NCBI GenBank assembly: GCA_947646735.1 | Contig: CANTFK010000898.1 | Span: forward strand, 124,001 to 188,000 | Direction: 5' to 3' | DNA length: 64,000 nt | Source of the DNA: Peronospora farinosa | Taxonomy: Eukaryota > Oomycota > Peronosporomycetes > Peronosporales > Peronosporaceae | Shown: one piece after another, positions 11,139 through 21,558 of the stretch | Layout of the letters: the number at the start of each line of letters is the position of its first letter | How positions within the stretch are numbered: position 1 is the stretch's first letter | Program-made: the position numbers and the translations under genes | The notes under the pieces: generated by a model | Seen by the model: the letters and a program-made list of their open reading frames with translations, nothing else | What the model was told of the DNA's origin: nothing | The model's database searches: none

Positions 11139-11805
11139 TTCTGGTATGACGGCCCACCGGTCTTATGTCCTCGGCCCAAAGTTCCCCACTCTCGAAAGAA
11201 CACACCTGGTCATCTGCCTGTAACAAGTCTACCAGTTTGGCTTCCTTCTCATCAGTAGTGATCACCGCAGGTAGGTCTTCCTTAGCTACACTCCGCTCCT
11301 GGATAGACCCCTCCTGACAATTCACCTTCTCTTCGCACGGTTGTTCTTCTCTGTCGGGTATCGGTTGGTACGTCATATTCATCATTGGGGTTGGAGCCGC
11401 TGGTCGCTGTAAGATGTGTGACGGAGTCTTATACTCTGGTCTCTCCACTAGTGGCTCCTCTTCCTCTTCTGTTGGGTCGACCTGATGGTCGACTTGGTCA
11501 GTGGTAGATTCATAAGCCAGATTTAGCCATTCCGCATATCTTCGAGAGCCCACCACGACAAACCCTGGCGCTCTCGGAACTTGATCCCCGTTCAACCACA
11601 TACCTATATTGGTATCTTCGTGCAATATTAAGGGGCGAGGGCTGACATTGGTTATCTTCAAAATCGGTCGACGCCCTATCCCTTCGATCAAGGTAGTCGC
11701 CCATTGTTTGCCTCTCGTGACCCACAATTTCCACTGTTCTGAGATCGACCTTTTAAGAGGCACTTCCGTACATCCTTCAACGAATATCTGTACATACCGA
11801 CCCAA

Positions 11806-12279
11806 TTACACATCCGATACTCGAGTACTGTACAGCGTCCTTCGCCCGGTCAATTGTACTCGAACTTCATCGGTGAGGCAGAGAGTATCGTCGGCCAAGT
11901 CTAACCGGATACCGGCTGGGACCATGAAGTCCATCCCCAAAATTGCATCATGGCTTACCATAGGGCCTATCCACACCTTAAGATTTACCCCAAGTTCCCA
12001 TTCAGAGTGACCTTGATGCGAGTGCGTCCCTCCGTGGTGTATACGGCTTCCCCAATACCAATACATTCTTGTCGTTCACTTTCATCAATTTGGCAGCCTA
12101 CCTTACGAGCAAAGGAGATATCCAGGATGGATATCTCGGCACCGGTATCGAACAACATATTTGCATGGTCATTGTTGACCTTTCCAGAGGCTTTCGCTTG
12201 CCTGAACCATTTAGTAGGGACGTGGTATTTCCAGTACCCCCTAGACTCGCTTGGCAATAAGTCCAACTACATTACTTAA
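11806..12279 (-). pseudogene. element B aspartic protease
   Basis: This is a retropepsin-like domain that would process the gag-pol polyprotein. It has the catalytic triplet in MLFDTGAEISILD and the second conserved block AILGMDFMVPAGIRLDLADD, split over two overlapping frames (11985-12266 and 11806-12066). The matching D protease has MLFDSGAEVSIID with ILGMDFMVPAGIRLDLADG. The small frame break between the two blocks makes this copy non-functional as read. Confidence 0.82.
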
Positions 12280-12423
12280 CTTTCTCGAATAAAATTGTTA
12301 GGCTTATTCAAAGAAGCAACAAGGACCACAGGATAATTTCCAATCTTCGATATATTTCCAATCTTAACTGGAATACCCGTCTCCTCCTTGGGCTGTTTCT
12401 CCACATATGCATAGATACAACAA

Positions 12424-14989
12424 TTAGAATGCTCGGCTCGTACTAGATTCAAACCTGGCCAGCGTCCTAATTTGCCATCTTCTCGAGTTTCTCCGGGAAC
12501 ATTTCTGCATGCTTGGCCGGGTTCTACCATTGACGGAACAAATTGTAGAATCCTCCATCTGGCACTTTCCAATCTCGTGAATCTCTCCACAACCCCGACA
12601 TACAAACAGGCAGCGATCTGATGGGTGACCCTTCCTTCCACAGCGGTCGCAGGTCAATCTTTTCCAGCAATTCAGATCTCCATGTTTCTTGGACCCGCAA
12701 TACGCACATCTCGCGTTAGGGGTCGCTGATGATGGGCCGGGTCGCTGGTCTACTGCCTGTCGATGTTGGTCGGCCTCCCTAGTCGGTAGATTCTTTAAGA
12801 ACCTCACACTTGGGTCCCTCCCCGCTTCTTTCTCCACAAAGTAGACTCGTCTTAGATCTCCTTTATTCTCCGAAGAGTCTGGACTGGAATCTTCAGAGCT
12901 CGAGTCTCCCAGGGGCGTCCGTACTGCATGTATGGAGCGGCGATTTAGATCTCTCGGCCTCTCGGGTAGTTCCGGTGCCTTCTGACGAAACTTGTTTGAT
13001 CCAAACAGCATCTTGCCTCGTCGTGCTTCGTCCGCTGACATGCTGTCAATACTTCCTCCAATTATTCCACGTCCGCCAGAAGCAACATAGTCAACTTGTC
13101 TGCTAGCTCCGGGTCGTCTACCGTCAAAATGTAGTGATCGACATGATCCTTCTGAACCTCGGGCGACCCGTCATTAATCTTCATCGTCGCCCTGAGTCCA
13201 CACATTCAGGCGATACAGATAATTCAGCGGGGTCTCTTCCGACCATTTTTTCGCATGGTAGTACTGGCGGGCGACAGGTACCCCCGTGCCACAGAACCGA
13301 ATCATGAACTTTTGCATTAGGCCCTTCCAGTTTCCTCGGACTGAGCGACCCAGTTGACGGTACCAATTCTGGGCCGGTCCAGTCAGCAACCCTCCAAAAA
13401 CGAGACATCGTTCGTCATCAGGTGCTTGGTCTCTCATAAATGCTGTCTTGAACGTCGATACCCAGCTGCGCGCTCTTTTTTCGTCTTGGTCTCTTCCATG
13501 AAATTATTTAAGATCCGAGGTCGCCGAGAGTTTGATGCGAGGGACCATATTTGGTATCTGTCCCAGCGCTGCGTTCGCCATCATCGACTGAGGTACCCTC
13601 AAATCCATGTTGTCAGGGTCGAACTCACAGGAACCTACGGATTCCATGTCGACGTCGGTCATCGTGTGACCTCTTGGCATTTGTATGCTTGGATGCTGGT
13701 CATGGTGAGCGGTCATCCTTTGCGCCTCTGGTCTTCTTCCTGCTACACTTCCGTTAGGGTATGCCCGCGGTACTTGGCGTTCATTCAAAAATCTTGCCAT
13801 CGCCGCGTTGAAGAGGGTCTGCAGATCACCTACCGGGTAGGTAGGTCCCTCCCCCCCCCCCAGCATCTTCGTCACGGGGCAGAGCAAATTCCAACGTTTT
13901 CACTTGCTGATTTTCCATTGGCTGAAAATTGGAATGATTTTCATTCTTGTCACGCGTCGCCGTTTCGAGACCACGTGGTTCTTGCTCCGCGCTGCGCGCT
14001 CGGGCCTGGAGCAGCGCCGCTCCAGTAGGGCCTAGGGGCATCATAGTGACCGACCCAGTTGAGGACGATCCTGGGGACCACGGTGCTGCTTCCCTCTGGC
14101 CGCTTGGCATCCGGTGTTGAGATGGGTCTTGATTCGCCCCTGGGTGGCCGGCGGCTCCGTACATGTGGGGACCCACCGTGATGTCCTGAAGCGTCATCTG
14201 GCTGTCGTTGGACCGCATGTGTGTAGGTGTCACCAGAAATGGGTGTTCCGTTGCTGGTGTGGTACCCACCAGGATCGACAGACGCTTGTGCATGTGCTCT
14301 AACGTTGTTGTGATTCTGTCGAACCCCAGGGATAGCAGGTCGTCCGGGTCGAACCGACCTGCGACCATGTTCGCTTCACGAAGCATGGTGACCAGCGCTG
14401 TGATCGCGTCCGTGACGGAGTGCAGCCGTGGCAGGGTCGACACCGGCCCAGTGAGTTGACCCAGCTGCCGGATCTCCAGGATCTTCGCGACGGGGTCGCT
14501 CTCCAGGAACGCGTTCAGCTTGCGTTGGTGGTAGGCCCTCGTGACATCAGCGTCTGTCCATGACGCCAGTCCTGCCTTCTCGGGGCCTATCGACTTGGTG
14601 TTTCCGGGTGCCTTCATCCGGAACTTCGTCGGCTTGGATTGCGCGATCTTGTTTTGTTGTTTTTTCGGGGACCTTAGCCTCTCGGTTTTCACCGTCGGCT
14701 GATGGTCCTCTGGATCATGATAGGCGTCATGACCCAAGGTGTCCTCAACGAGGACATAGGGAGGGTATTTAGGTTTTTCTTCAATGAATTCAACCTCGAC
14801 CATGTTGACCGGGCCCCTCCCAAGGCCCGGTCGGTCCTTCGATCCTTTGTTTGTTTCTTCTTGAGTCACTGGCGATCGGTCTTCCAGTGGCTCTTCGGTC
14901 TTGTGCTCCATCTTGACATGAACATCTTTATCGTCTTGGGACTCGCGGCGAAATCCCGCGTCTTCCGAAGATCCGAGCACGCGCACCAT
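12424..14989 (-). pseudogene. element B gag with three zinc knuckles
   Basis: The gag polyprotein starts at an ATG at 14989, directly abutting the LTR (MVRVLGSSEDAG), so the start overlaps the putative tRNA primer-binding site TGGTGCGCGTGCTCGG. The N-terminal 400 residues are low in complexity with a helical part near LNAFLESDPVAKILEIRQL. The retrotransposon gag core is in 13174-13437 (GPAQNWYRQLGRSVRGNW). Three CCHC knuckles follow at 12520-12720: CAYCGSKKHGDLNC, CDRCGRKGHPSDRC and CRGCGEIHEIGKC. Frame changes occur around 13850, 13470 and 13100. Confidence 0.82.
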
Positions 14990-16032
14990 TGTGGTGGAGT
15001 GGGTTCTCAAAATTGTATGATGAGACCCCAAACCACTCACTGTGCCGGACTGCCGACTGTCGGAGGGCGTACCCCGATGCCGCGTATGGACCTTCTCTCA
15101 CCTTGTGTACCCGTCGGCTGGCGGGTTGCACTCTTCGGAGACTTGGTGAAGATGTAGACGTCTGCCTTGAGGGAGGTAGACCTGTGGGGCCTCGAGTGGA
15201 TATGCTTCACTCGGTGGGCCGGTAGGTGGCCACTCGATCGACCTTGTCGAGAGTGGACTTAGAGCCAAATTCTTCAGGGAGCTTGTCGTCCCTGGCCTTT
15301 TCCTTCTTGTTTCAGGGGTATTAACCACCTGACCTTTACGTTGCTCCCGGGCCTGGAGGTGAGGGAGACCGCTTCCGATAGCGGGTCTTGGGGGGGGGGG
15401 GTGTTGCTACTCGAACGAGCTCACAGGCCAAGTATATACTGGAGCTCTATTCGCACTTGAACTTCGCTACACAACTGTCTTCGACGGGGGGCCAAAATAT
15501 ATCCCTTCCCGGAACAGTGAGTAACTTAGAGCAAGTTCTTCTTGGGTGACAGAGTCGTGCCACGTAGATCTCAAATTGAGTAGTATTTAATATAGTCCTA
15601 TCCTTCTAAATCCTTTACTCTATCCTTGCCTGAAGCTCTGATTCCTTGCGTCGACTAGTCTGATCCTTGTATTAACTGGTCCGGAGTGGTTGAACCCCGA
15701 GGGGCCGAGGTCGACCGACGAGGGATCCGGGTCGGCCGATGAGAGACCCAGGTCTACCAACGAGGGACCGGGTCTACCAACGAGGGATCCAGGTCTACCA
15801 ACGAGGGGCCGGGTAGATTAATGAAGGGCCATGGTCAACTCCCTTCGTTACCAGTTACCAGTACCCTGATGCTGATTTTTTCTTCTGTGGGTCCTGCAAA
15901 TTGTTCTCCGCCAACGGTCGCTCCCCTTCAAGGCCCCTGTCTCTCTGGTACCCTGTCCCTGACCCACGGTCTACACTCCGAATTCAACTGGATTCTGGGA
16001 CTTCCTCATCACAAAAACAGCACTTCACCACA
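14990..16032 (-). repeat. 5' LTR of element B
   Basis: This is the right copy of the B LTR (1043 bp), from TGTGGTGGAGTGGG to TTCACCACA. It matches 3652-4992 closely except for tandem-repeat copy number and scattered substitutions. The termini form a short inverted repeat (TGTGGTG/CACCACA). Note that ORFs in it, such as those at 15098-15328, are also present in the other LTR and are not genes. Confidence 0.9.
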
Positions 16033-16081
16033 GTGTTGCCGCTTTTGGGCAAACGTTTTACTCTTCGGTGAATGCTGCTCT

Positions 16082-16738
16082 CTAGGCGATGCATTCATGT
16101 CCCGGTCCGCTCGACTTATTCGAGTGGTGGACCTTCGACGCTGCCTGTGCTTGTGCACAGCCGCCGGCAACTTGCTCCACAGCGTGACTGTCTATCACGC
16201 TGAGTTCTTGTGCAGTCGTACTAACGACCGAACCACAAGTGAGGCCATCACACTCACTCGTAGTACATTCACACGCTTGTGAACGCTCCAAGACGTTCAT
16301 CAGATGGCCATCTGATGAACAAGCGGCAGGCATCTTCGCGGTTCGATGCTGCCAGCTGACACATGGCTCGTACCTTCTGAGCCATGGTAATCCTAAGATG
16401 ACATCAAATTTGTCATCCAGATCAAGTACGATGAAATCATCATCGTACTTTTTGCCTTCAAGCGTGTAGTGAATTCCCACTACACGTTTCTTTACTGTTA
16501 CGGATGCGCCAGTTGCAAGGCGCACCGTCATCCTCGTTGGAGGGGTCTCGTACTCAACATATTTGAGCCTACGATCATCTAGCGATTGGCGTCGAACAAA
16601 GTTGTTCGAAGCCCCACAATCAACTAGGGCGCGAAGTGACATGTTCTTTGTCACTTCGATCTTCAATGTGATGAGGGATACCTCATCACTGGGAGCGGCA
16701 ACACACAGTGACTGTGTGTTGGGAGCAACCCTCGTCAA
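16082..16738 (-). pseudogene. gypsy A aspartic protease
   Basis: This is the retropepsin domain of element A. The active-site segment is ALVDCGASNNFVRRQ and the second block is FDVILGLPWLRRYEPCVSW, both typical of oomycete and plant Ty3/gypsy proteases. The open frame stops at a TAG at 16082, about 50 bp before the insertion point of B. The PR-RT spacer uses a different frame across the junction. It lies downstream of gag (16789-17967) with a small gap. Confidence 0.8.
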
Positions 16739-16788
16739 GAGTCCCGCGAACTCTCTTGACTTTGCTGGATCAGTAGGGCGCTCCGTCC

Positions 16789-17967
16789 CTACTGACCCCG
16801 ACCGTTTTTTGATGGTCCACCACGTTGTTGCGATTTTTTAGCAACGTGGGACCCACGTCTCTGGCCCTTCTTGGCAGACGATCGATCGTCACTCCCAGTG
16901 TTACGAGACACTGGGCGTGGGGCACTACACTCATAAGCGTAGTGGCCCAACTTCTGACAGCGATTGCACTTTTGCAATCGCTTGTACCCTGGAGAGCGAG
17001 GTCGCTCGCTCTCTACATAGGAGAGGTCCATTGGTTCTAGACCTCCGCCCTCCTGTCGTCTCGGTGGACGATAGGACCCCGAGTGGACGTGAGCCTGTTG
17101 CAGGCTAAAGTCCTCCTGTTCCGCTGCAGAGATCGCTTGATCCAGCGATTCTAGTTTCAAGCGGAACAGGTGGGTCTTAACAGGACCATCTGTCAGACCC
17201 TTGATGAACACAGTAACCTGCGTGTGTTCATCGATTGGGTTCAGTACGATACAGCTAACGAGGTATCGTACGTGTTGGGCGTAAGCGTGTATATCACGCT
17301 TACCCTGTTTTAAATCCAGGAGCTCAGCCCGAGCCCTGAATTCGGCGCGAGGCGGTTCAAACGTGTGTTTAAGCCGCGCCTTGAAGACGTCATACGTTGG
17401 GAAAACGTATGGGTTGTGCAGTTTGAGCCCTAAGGCCCAAGCTTTGGCAGTCCTGCCAAGTTTGACATGGCAAACTTGACCTTCATCGCATCGTCATCGA
17501 TGCGACGAGCCTCAATGGCATCGTCGAGCTCGAGGAACCATCTTAACAAGGACTGCCTTGTACTTAGAGACATCAATCTTCAAGGACTCTGGTCGACGTG
17601 TATACGTCGACCCGGCAGCAACACCTTAGCCTGCTGTTGTCTCAATAGTTCAGACTGTTGAGCACCCTGCTGCATCAACAAGTCAGCTTGTTGAGCCTTG
17701 TTCTCTCAACAGGTCAACCTGTTGAGAACCTTGCTCCTGTAGCAAGGTGAGTTTCTTTACAACTTCGTCAAGTTCATGTTGTATGAACTTGGCGATGGTT
17801 GCATGTTGGTCGTCTCCGCTAAGAGAGAGCAACATGGCATCAACGGCAGGGTTGCCGATAATTTCAGCCATACGCTGAACCGCATTCCATTCGAGGTCAC
17901 TCAAATGGCGGAAATCATCACCCGCTGATTCCATAGCGGATGGTGCGGTGGTCTCTGAACGGACCAC
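16789..17967 (-). pseudogene. gypsy A gag with one zinc knuckle
   Basis: This is gag of element A in several frames. The N-terminal segment (17683-17967) is helical and acidic and ends in direct repeats coding LLQEQGSQQVDLLREQGS. The middle section (17211-17680) is frameshifted. The C-terminal part (16789-17211) has FIKGLTDGPVKTHLFRLKLE, typical of retrotransposon gag, and a CCHC knuckle CNRCQKLGHYAYEC followed by a basic tail. The N-terminal start lies close to the LTR boundary at 17982. Confidence 0.8.
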
Positions 17968-17981
17968 GAAGTGCTACCAGG

Positions 17982-18442
17982 TGTAATGGGGCACCCTCCG
18001 ACTATACTGATCACATTATAGCCTACTTTCACTGATTACAGTGAAAGCAGGTGCCTCAATTACCTCTCTTACACAAGAGGCAGAGGAAGCTTTACTTCTA
18101 AACGATACGCTTAGAAGTAGAGGAAAAGAAAAACTGTATTTAATATAGTTAACTATCTAATAAAACTAATCTGTTATAACCTATGTTAACTATATTAAAC
18201 TACAACTATGTATGTTGACAACTTGCCCTCCACTCATTGCGCGCGTCCATCGGTCATTGGTCAGCGCGTTGGTTGATATGATGGCCCATATCAACCAATG
18301 ATAGGGCATCTCCAACTTCAAGGAGATCTAGGAACAATATTATAAGAAAAGATAATATTGTCAAATATTATTAGTTATAATAATATTTTTACTGACACTT
18401 CACATAAGTGTCAATATTATGTAACGGGCTCGCCCAGTTACA
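17982..18442 (-). repeat. 5' LTR of element A
   Basis: This is a 461-bp candidate LTR bounded by TGTAATGGGGC and GCCCAGTTACA, an imperfect terminal inverted repeat. On the minus strand it ends ...CCATTACA and is followed after one base by CTGGTAGCACTTCG, a plausible primer-binding site. It contains a 12-bp-arm perfect hairpin at 18269-18298. The partner LTR would be left of the window, so the boundaries rest on termini and position only. Confidence 0.72.
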
Positions 18443-18786
18443 GGAGGTCTCTCAAGCTGACAATCACGAGCCCCAGGGAACCGCGATGACGTTACGGAAC
18501 GTAATCATCTCGGGACAAGACTCTGCGCGACGGCGCTCGGCTGTCCGCAGACTAGTTGTACCTAATACTTGAAGTAGAAGTCGGCCACGGTAACTCTGTT
18601 TCCTGTCGACAGGACATAATGGGTCGTACGCTTACTTAAATATACCTCACCTTCTCACCTCACCTCGCACTCTCCCTCTCCGTCAAATTCAACCAGCAAT
18701 GGATTAATGGAACAGTACAACACTCCGACGGGCTCAGTCGATGTGCCAACGACGACTACCTCTCCTTCGCCAGTCTCAGCTGCTAG
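18443..18786. other. region without a recognisable gene
   Basis: This follows the LTR of A. From about 18707 a short plus-strand frame of Thr/Pro-rich repeats is open, but it overlaps the decayed gene at 18787-19248 in another frame and is not convincing as a protein. Confidence 0.5.
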
Positions 18787-19248
18787 ACCAACGACGATTA
18801 CTTCTCCTCCGCCGGTCTCAGTTGCTGTGCCAACGACGACTACCTCTACCCCAACTGCAACGACGGCCACTTCGACAGTGGCTACAATCACACCGACTTT
18901 ACCGCTGTCGCTGGTAGCGGACATGACGGTTCACTTGACATTACTGGTAGCGATCAGGATGACAAAGATTGCGACTTTCTTGATGTTGCTGGCGGTGAAA
19001 ACAGCGAAGTCGTTGGAAATGCAGGTTTAGTTGAAGAGGACTGTGGATCATTTGACATTGCTGGCGGTGAGAAGGATCGTGGATCGATCGATGTTGTTGG
19101 TAGTGATGTTGACGAATCGTGTGGTTCATCTGATCCTACTGGAACGACTGCTGACGAAAGCACCACCATTTCGGAACCATCACTCAACTTTGTCAACGTT
19201 GATAAGAGCTACATCAGTGGCAAAGTGCAAGGTCCGTATCAAGACTAG
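18787..19248 (+). pseudogene. decayed paralogue of the acidic secreted protein at 19802-20530
   Basis: This plus-strand frame is open from a TAG at 18784 to the stop at 19246-19248 but has no start codon or signal peptide. It codes an acidic, Gly/Asp-rich sequence with repeated units such as CDFLDVAGGE, CGSFDIAGGE and GSIDVVGSD. These resemble the CESLDMAEGD and CNSLDMAEDS units of the neighbouring minus-strand gene. TDFTAVAG also resembles IDFTAVQG there. The two are arranged tail to tail. I infer an old duplication with loss of the 5' end. Confidence 0.5.
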
Positions 19249-19801
19249 ATCCAAATATTTGGCTTTCTACCCGGCTAAGATCCGAGATCCATGCTTCTTT
19301 ATCAATCTAATAACAAACGAATCTATCCTATGATACAATGACACAGTCTTCTGTAAACGATGCTTCTCTAGTAGTACAAATTGAGCTTACCATAATCCAT
19401 TACAGAGTCTACGCGTCAATACTGTAAGCGAGTAGACGTTCATATTATGATGTTTCTTGTCTAGTGTAACTTTGTCTCTTGCCTTGCAAGTTGTTGCTCA
19501 CTCGAAAATCGGGTCCCCTCCTGTCAACGTCATTTGCGCCGCTTAGCATGGGTATGAGCCGCTAATAATCTGCAGTTGTGCTGTCTACATGATATCGAGG
19601 ATAAAAAAGTTTAAGACTCTAGTCTATTCTTGAAAGGAAGTTACGTCACTGTGACACAAAGACGCGGAACCTTTGAAACACATTTCACTGTAAACCAACC
19701 AGACAAATGATCAACTCCACATATATTCAACATTAATCGTGCGCCTAAGGGCACTTGATCTTTTACGCTACAATCACGTAAAAGGAAGGTGAGCCAAATC
19801 T
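19249..19801. other. intergenic region, nothing recognised
   Basis: AT-rich sequence between the tail-to-tail pair. I see no further coding signal. Confidence 0.5.
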
Positions 19802-20530
19802 CTACTGCGGCACCACAGTACCAGGGTTTATCTCGCCTTGGACCGCGGTAAAGTCAATGTTCGACGTCATACCGTTGTAATTTTCGTTGACATTGCCCGG
19901 ATTCGTATTACCAGGGCTCGTAGTAGGAGCGTTGCCTCCAGTGTTCGAAGGCGGCGTCCAGGTGTTACCGCCGGCTTCTCCTCCGTTCTGTCCCCCACCA
20001 GCGTTTCCCCCGTTCTGTGCCCCACCAGCGTTGTTGGCGGCGCTGGCCGGGTCGGATGATGCTCCTTTCGAATCCTCCGCCATATCGAGCGAGTTACACT
20101 CGGAGTCGGTATCAGCCATCTCCAGCGAATCATCACATTCTTCACCATCATCGCCAGAGACGCCCTTCTCTTTAGCATCACCACCACCATCTTTGGTCTC
20201 CCCTGTTTGCTTTTGAGACGAATCTCCAGTGTTACCACTCGATACCGCACTAGGGGGTTGGTTCGCATTGTTTGTCTTCGTATTGTCGCCTTCAGCCATA
20301 TCGAGAGATTCGCATTCCGAATCCGTCTCGGCCATTTCAAGTTCCTCACACTCGGAATCATCTGCCATCTCTTCTTCCGCTACCTCCTCGGCAGCAATGC
20401 GCAGCGTTCTCTTCATGTTGTATGTCAATTTACTCGACATGACGACATCGTAACCGTCCACACCCCCTGTGGTTGTGATCAGCGCCACTACTACCGCGGA
20501 CACGATCAAACTTTTTTTAATAGAGATCAT
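19802..20530 (-). CDS. secreted acidic repeat protein with RxLR-like motif
   Basis: The product is a 242-residue protein from the ATG at 20530. Residues 1 to about 25 are a signal peptide (MISIKKSLIVSAVVVALITT). RTLR stands at residues 41-44, followed by the acidic EEVAEEE, which is where RxLR-dEER motifs of oomycete effectors lie. The body has two pairs of Cys-containing acidic repeats (ELEMAETDSECESLDMAE and a similar pair around residue 140). The C-terminal third is Gly/Asn/Thr-rich. No ATG upstream fits better. An RxLR-like host-translocated protein is possible, but the repeats and low complexity would also fit a secreted cell-wall or mucin-like protein. A decayed paralogue is at 18787-19248. 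Confidence 0.68.
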   Translation of the reverse strand: MISIKKSLIVSAVVVALITTTGGVDGYDVVMSSKLTYNMKRTLRIAAEEVAEEEMADDSECEELEMAETDSECESLDMAEGDNTKTNNANQPPSAVSSGNTGDSSQKQTGETKDGGGDAKEKGVSGDDGEECDDSLEMADTDSECNSLDMAEDSKGASSDPASAANNAGGAQNGGNAGGGQNGGEAGGNTWTPPSNTGGNAPTTSPGNTNPGNVNENYNGMTSNIDFTAVQGEINPGTVVPQ

Positions 20531-21146
20531 GACTTTTACTTGCAACGCTAAGAAAAGTGACAGTAGCGTGAAAACGAAGCAAGTTGACGAATGAACGTAT
20601 AAACTATAGACGCTTCAACACTGCAACGAAATCCGGACGGACGCTCTTCGTTTGGATGTGCATTGGATCATAGTTATGGCGCTTAGGGCTAGTTACCAAC
20701 TGTATAGCGGGTCACGATGAAACAACAACAAGTCGTCCAATCTTAACTTGCATGGGGTGGGTGGGGTAACGAAATTTACATTAGCAAGATCCGCTGGAAG
20801 CGACGGCGCGTGTTATCGCTAGTGCATTTCCACTCGTTTCGTAGCGAACGCGCCAGGGATCAAAGTGGATTTCCGTTCATTGAAAACCTCATAAGATCGG
20901 AGTTGTGCATATTTAAATGATGAGGAAGCTTACAGGTGGTGTGTAAGAACCGTTTTGTGTAGAAGAGGGTTCGTAAGTCGATTAAAGGAGCGACTACAAA
21001 GCGCGACAGCTTTTTTGTGCAATGCGCCTATTGCACGGCCTAGACGTATAATGCAATCTAATGTAAACCGAGCGCAAAGCAGTCAAGATAACGACACGTC
21101 TTTTTGTTACCTGACCTGATCTGGCTGAACCAGCAACGCGAAAACA

Positions 21147-21208
21147 CCAACAACAGAATACTCTGGTTCATTTGGAGCGCCCTATGAGCCAGAGTATTCT
21201 GTTGTTGG
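21147..21208. repeat. perfect 20-bp inverted repeat
   Basis: Arms 21147-21166 (starts CCAACAACAG) and 21189-21208 are perfectly complementary, with a 22-nt loop. A transcript would fold into a stable hairpin. It could be a small-RNA precursor or a MITE remnant. Confidence 0.85.
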
Positions 21209-21505
21209 AATTGTACACATTGGTAAGTAAACTTGACATATCGTCGTGTTGAAAAGTCTGTGCTGTGAAGCAGCGACGATCCTGGAAACTTCCTTAGCAG
21301 GCACTTTGGTAAAAACAATTGAAGAGAGCCCAAAGACTCCGTTGTAGTCGTTTTTATAACGGGAGTGTTAATGGTACCCCATTTCATGGTGTTGCACGCC
21401 TAGCTACTATAGCATAAGTATCATCGCAAACGCCATGAGGAATAGTCGATACTCTTAAACTGAAGGGCGAAGCCATTATCTATCACAACTACCTACTGGT
21501 TAAAC

Positions 21506-21558
21506 GAACATTATTCCAGCACCGTAGTCGATCTTACTACGACGCTGAAATAATGTTC
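21506..21558. repeat. imperfect 23-bp inverted repeat
   Basis: Arms 21506-21528 and 21536-21558 match at 20 of 23 positions with a 7-nt loop. It lies about 300 bp from the hairpin at 21147-21208. Confidence 0.8.

Larger units (their letters stand above)
3652..16032 (-). mobile_element. Ty3/gypsy chromodomain element B (dual RNase H, antisense ORF), nested in A
   Basis: This is a complete 12.4-kb LTR retrotransposon on the minus strand, inserted between the protease and RT regions of element A. Order on the minus strand is 5' LTR (14990-16032), gag, protease, RT, RNase H, a second archaeal-type RNase H, integrase, chromodomain, spacer, antisense ORF on the plus strand, and 3' LTR (3652-4992). 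The LTRs start TGTGGTG and end CACCACA or ACTACA. The coding regions carry many stops and frameshifts and the RT active site is mutated, so this copy is inactive. The word GTCGAC is strongly over-represented through the element. It is related to element D at 39922-52635. Confidence 0.92.
16033..18442 (-). mobile_element. Ty3/gypsy element A, 5' half (LTR, gag, protease)
   Basis: This is the upstream half of element A, continuing into 3651-1 once element B is removed. It contains the 5' LTR, gag and protease in minus-strand order. Evidence that both halves are one element: complementary domain content with nothing duplicated or missing, the same strand, an open linker frame across the reconstructed target, and the same striking hairpin density on both sides. 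Confidence 0.85.

Noticed and set aside
18707..19030. Thr/Pro-rich plus-strand ORF
   Set aside because: It overlaps the acidic repeat frame that resembles the neighbouring gene, and its composition follows from a short DNA repeat read in a different frame.
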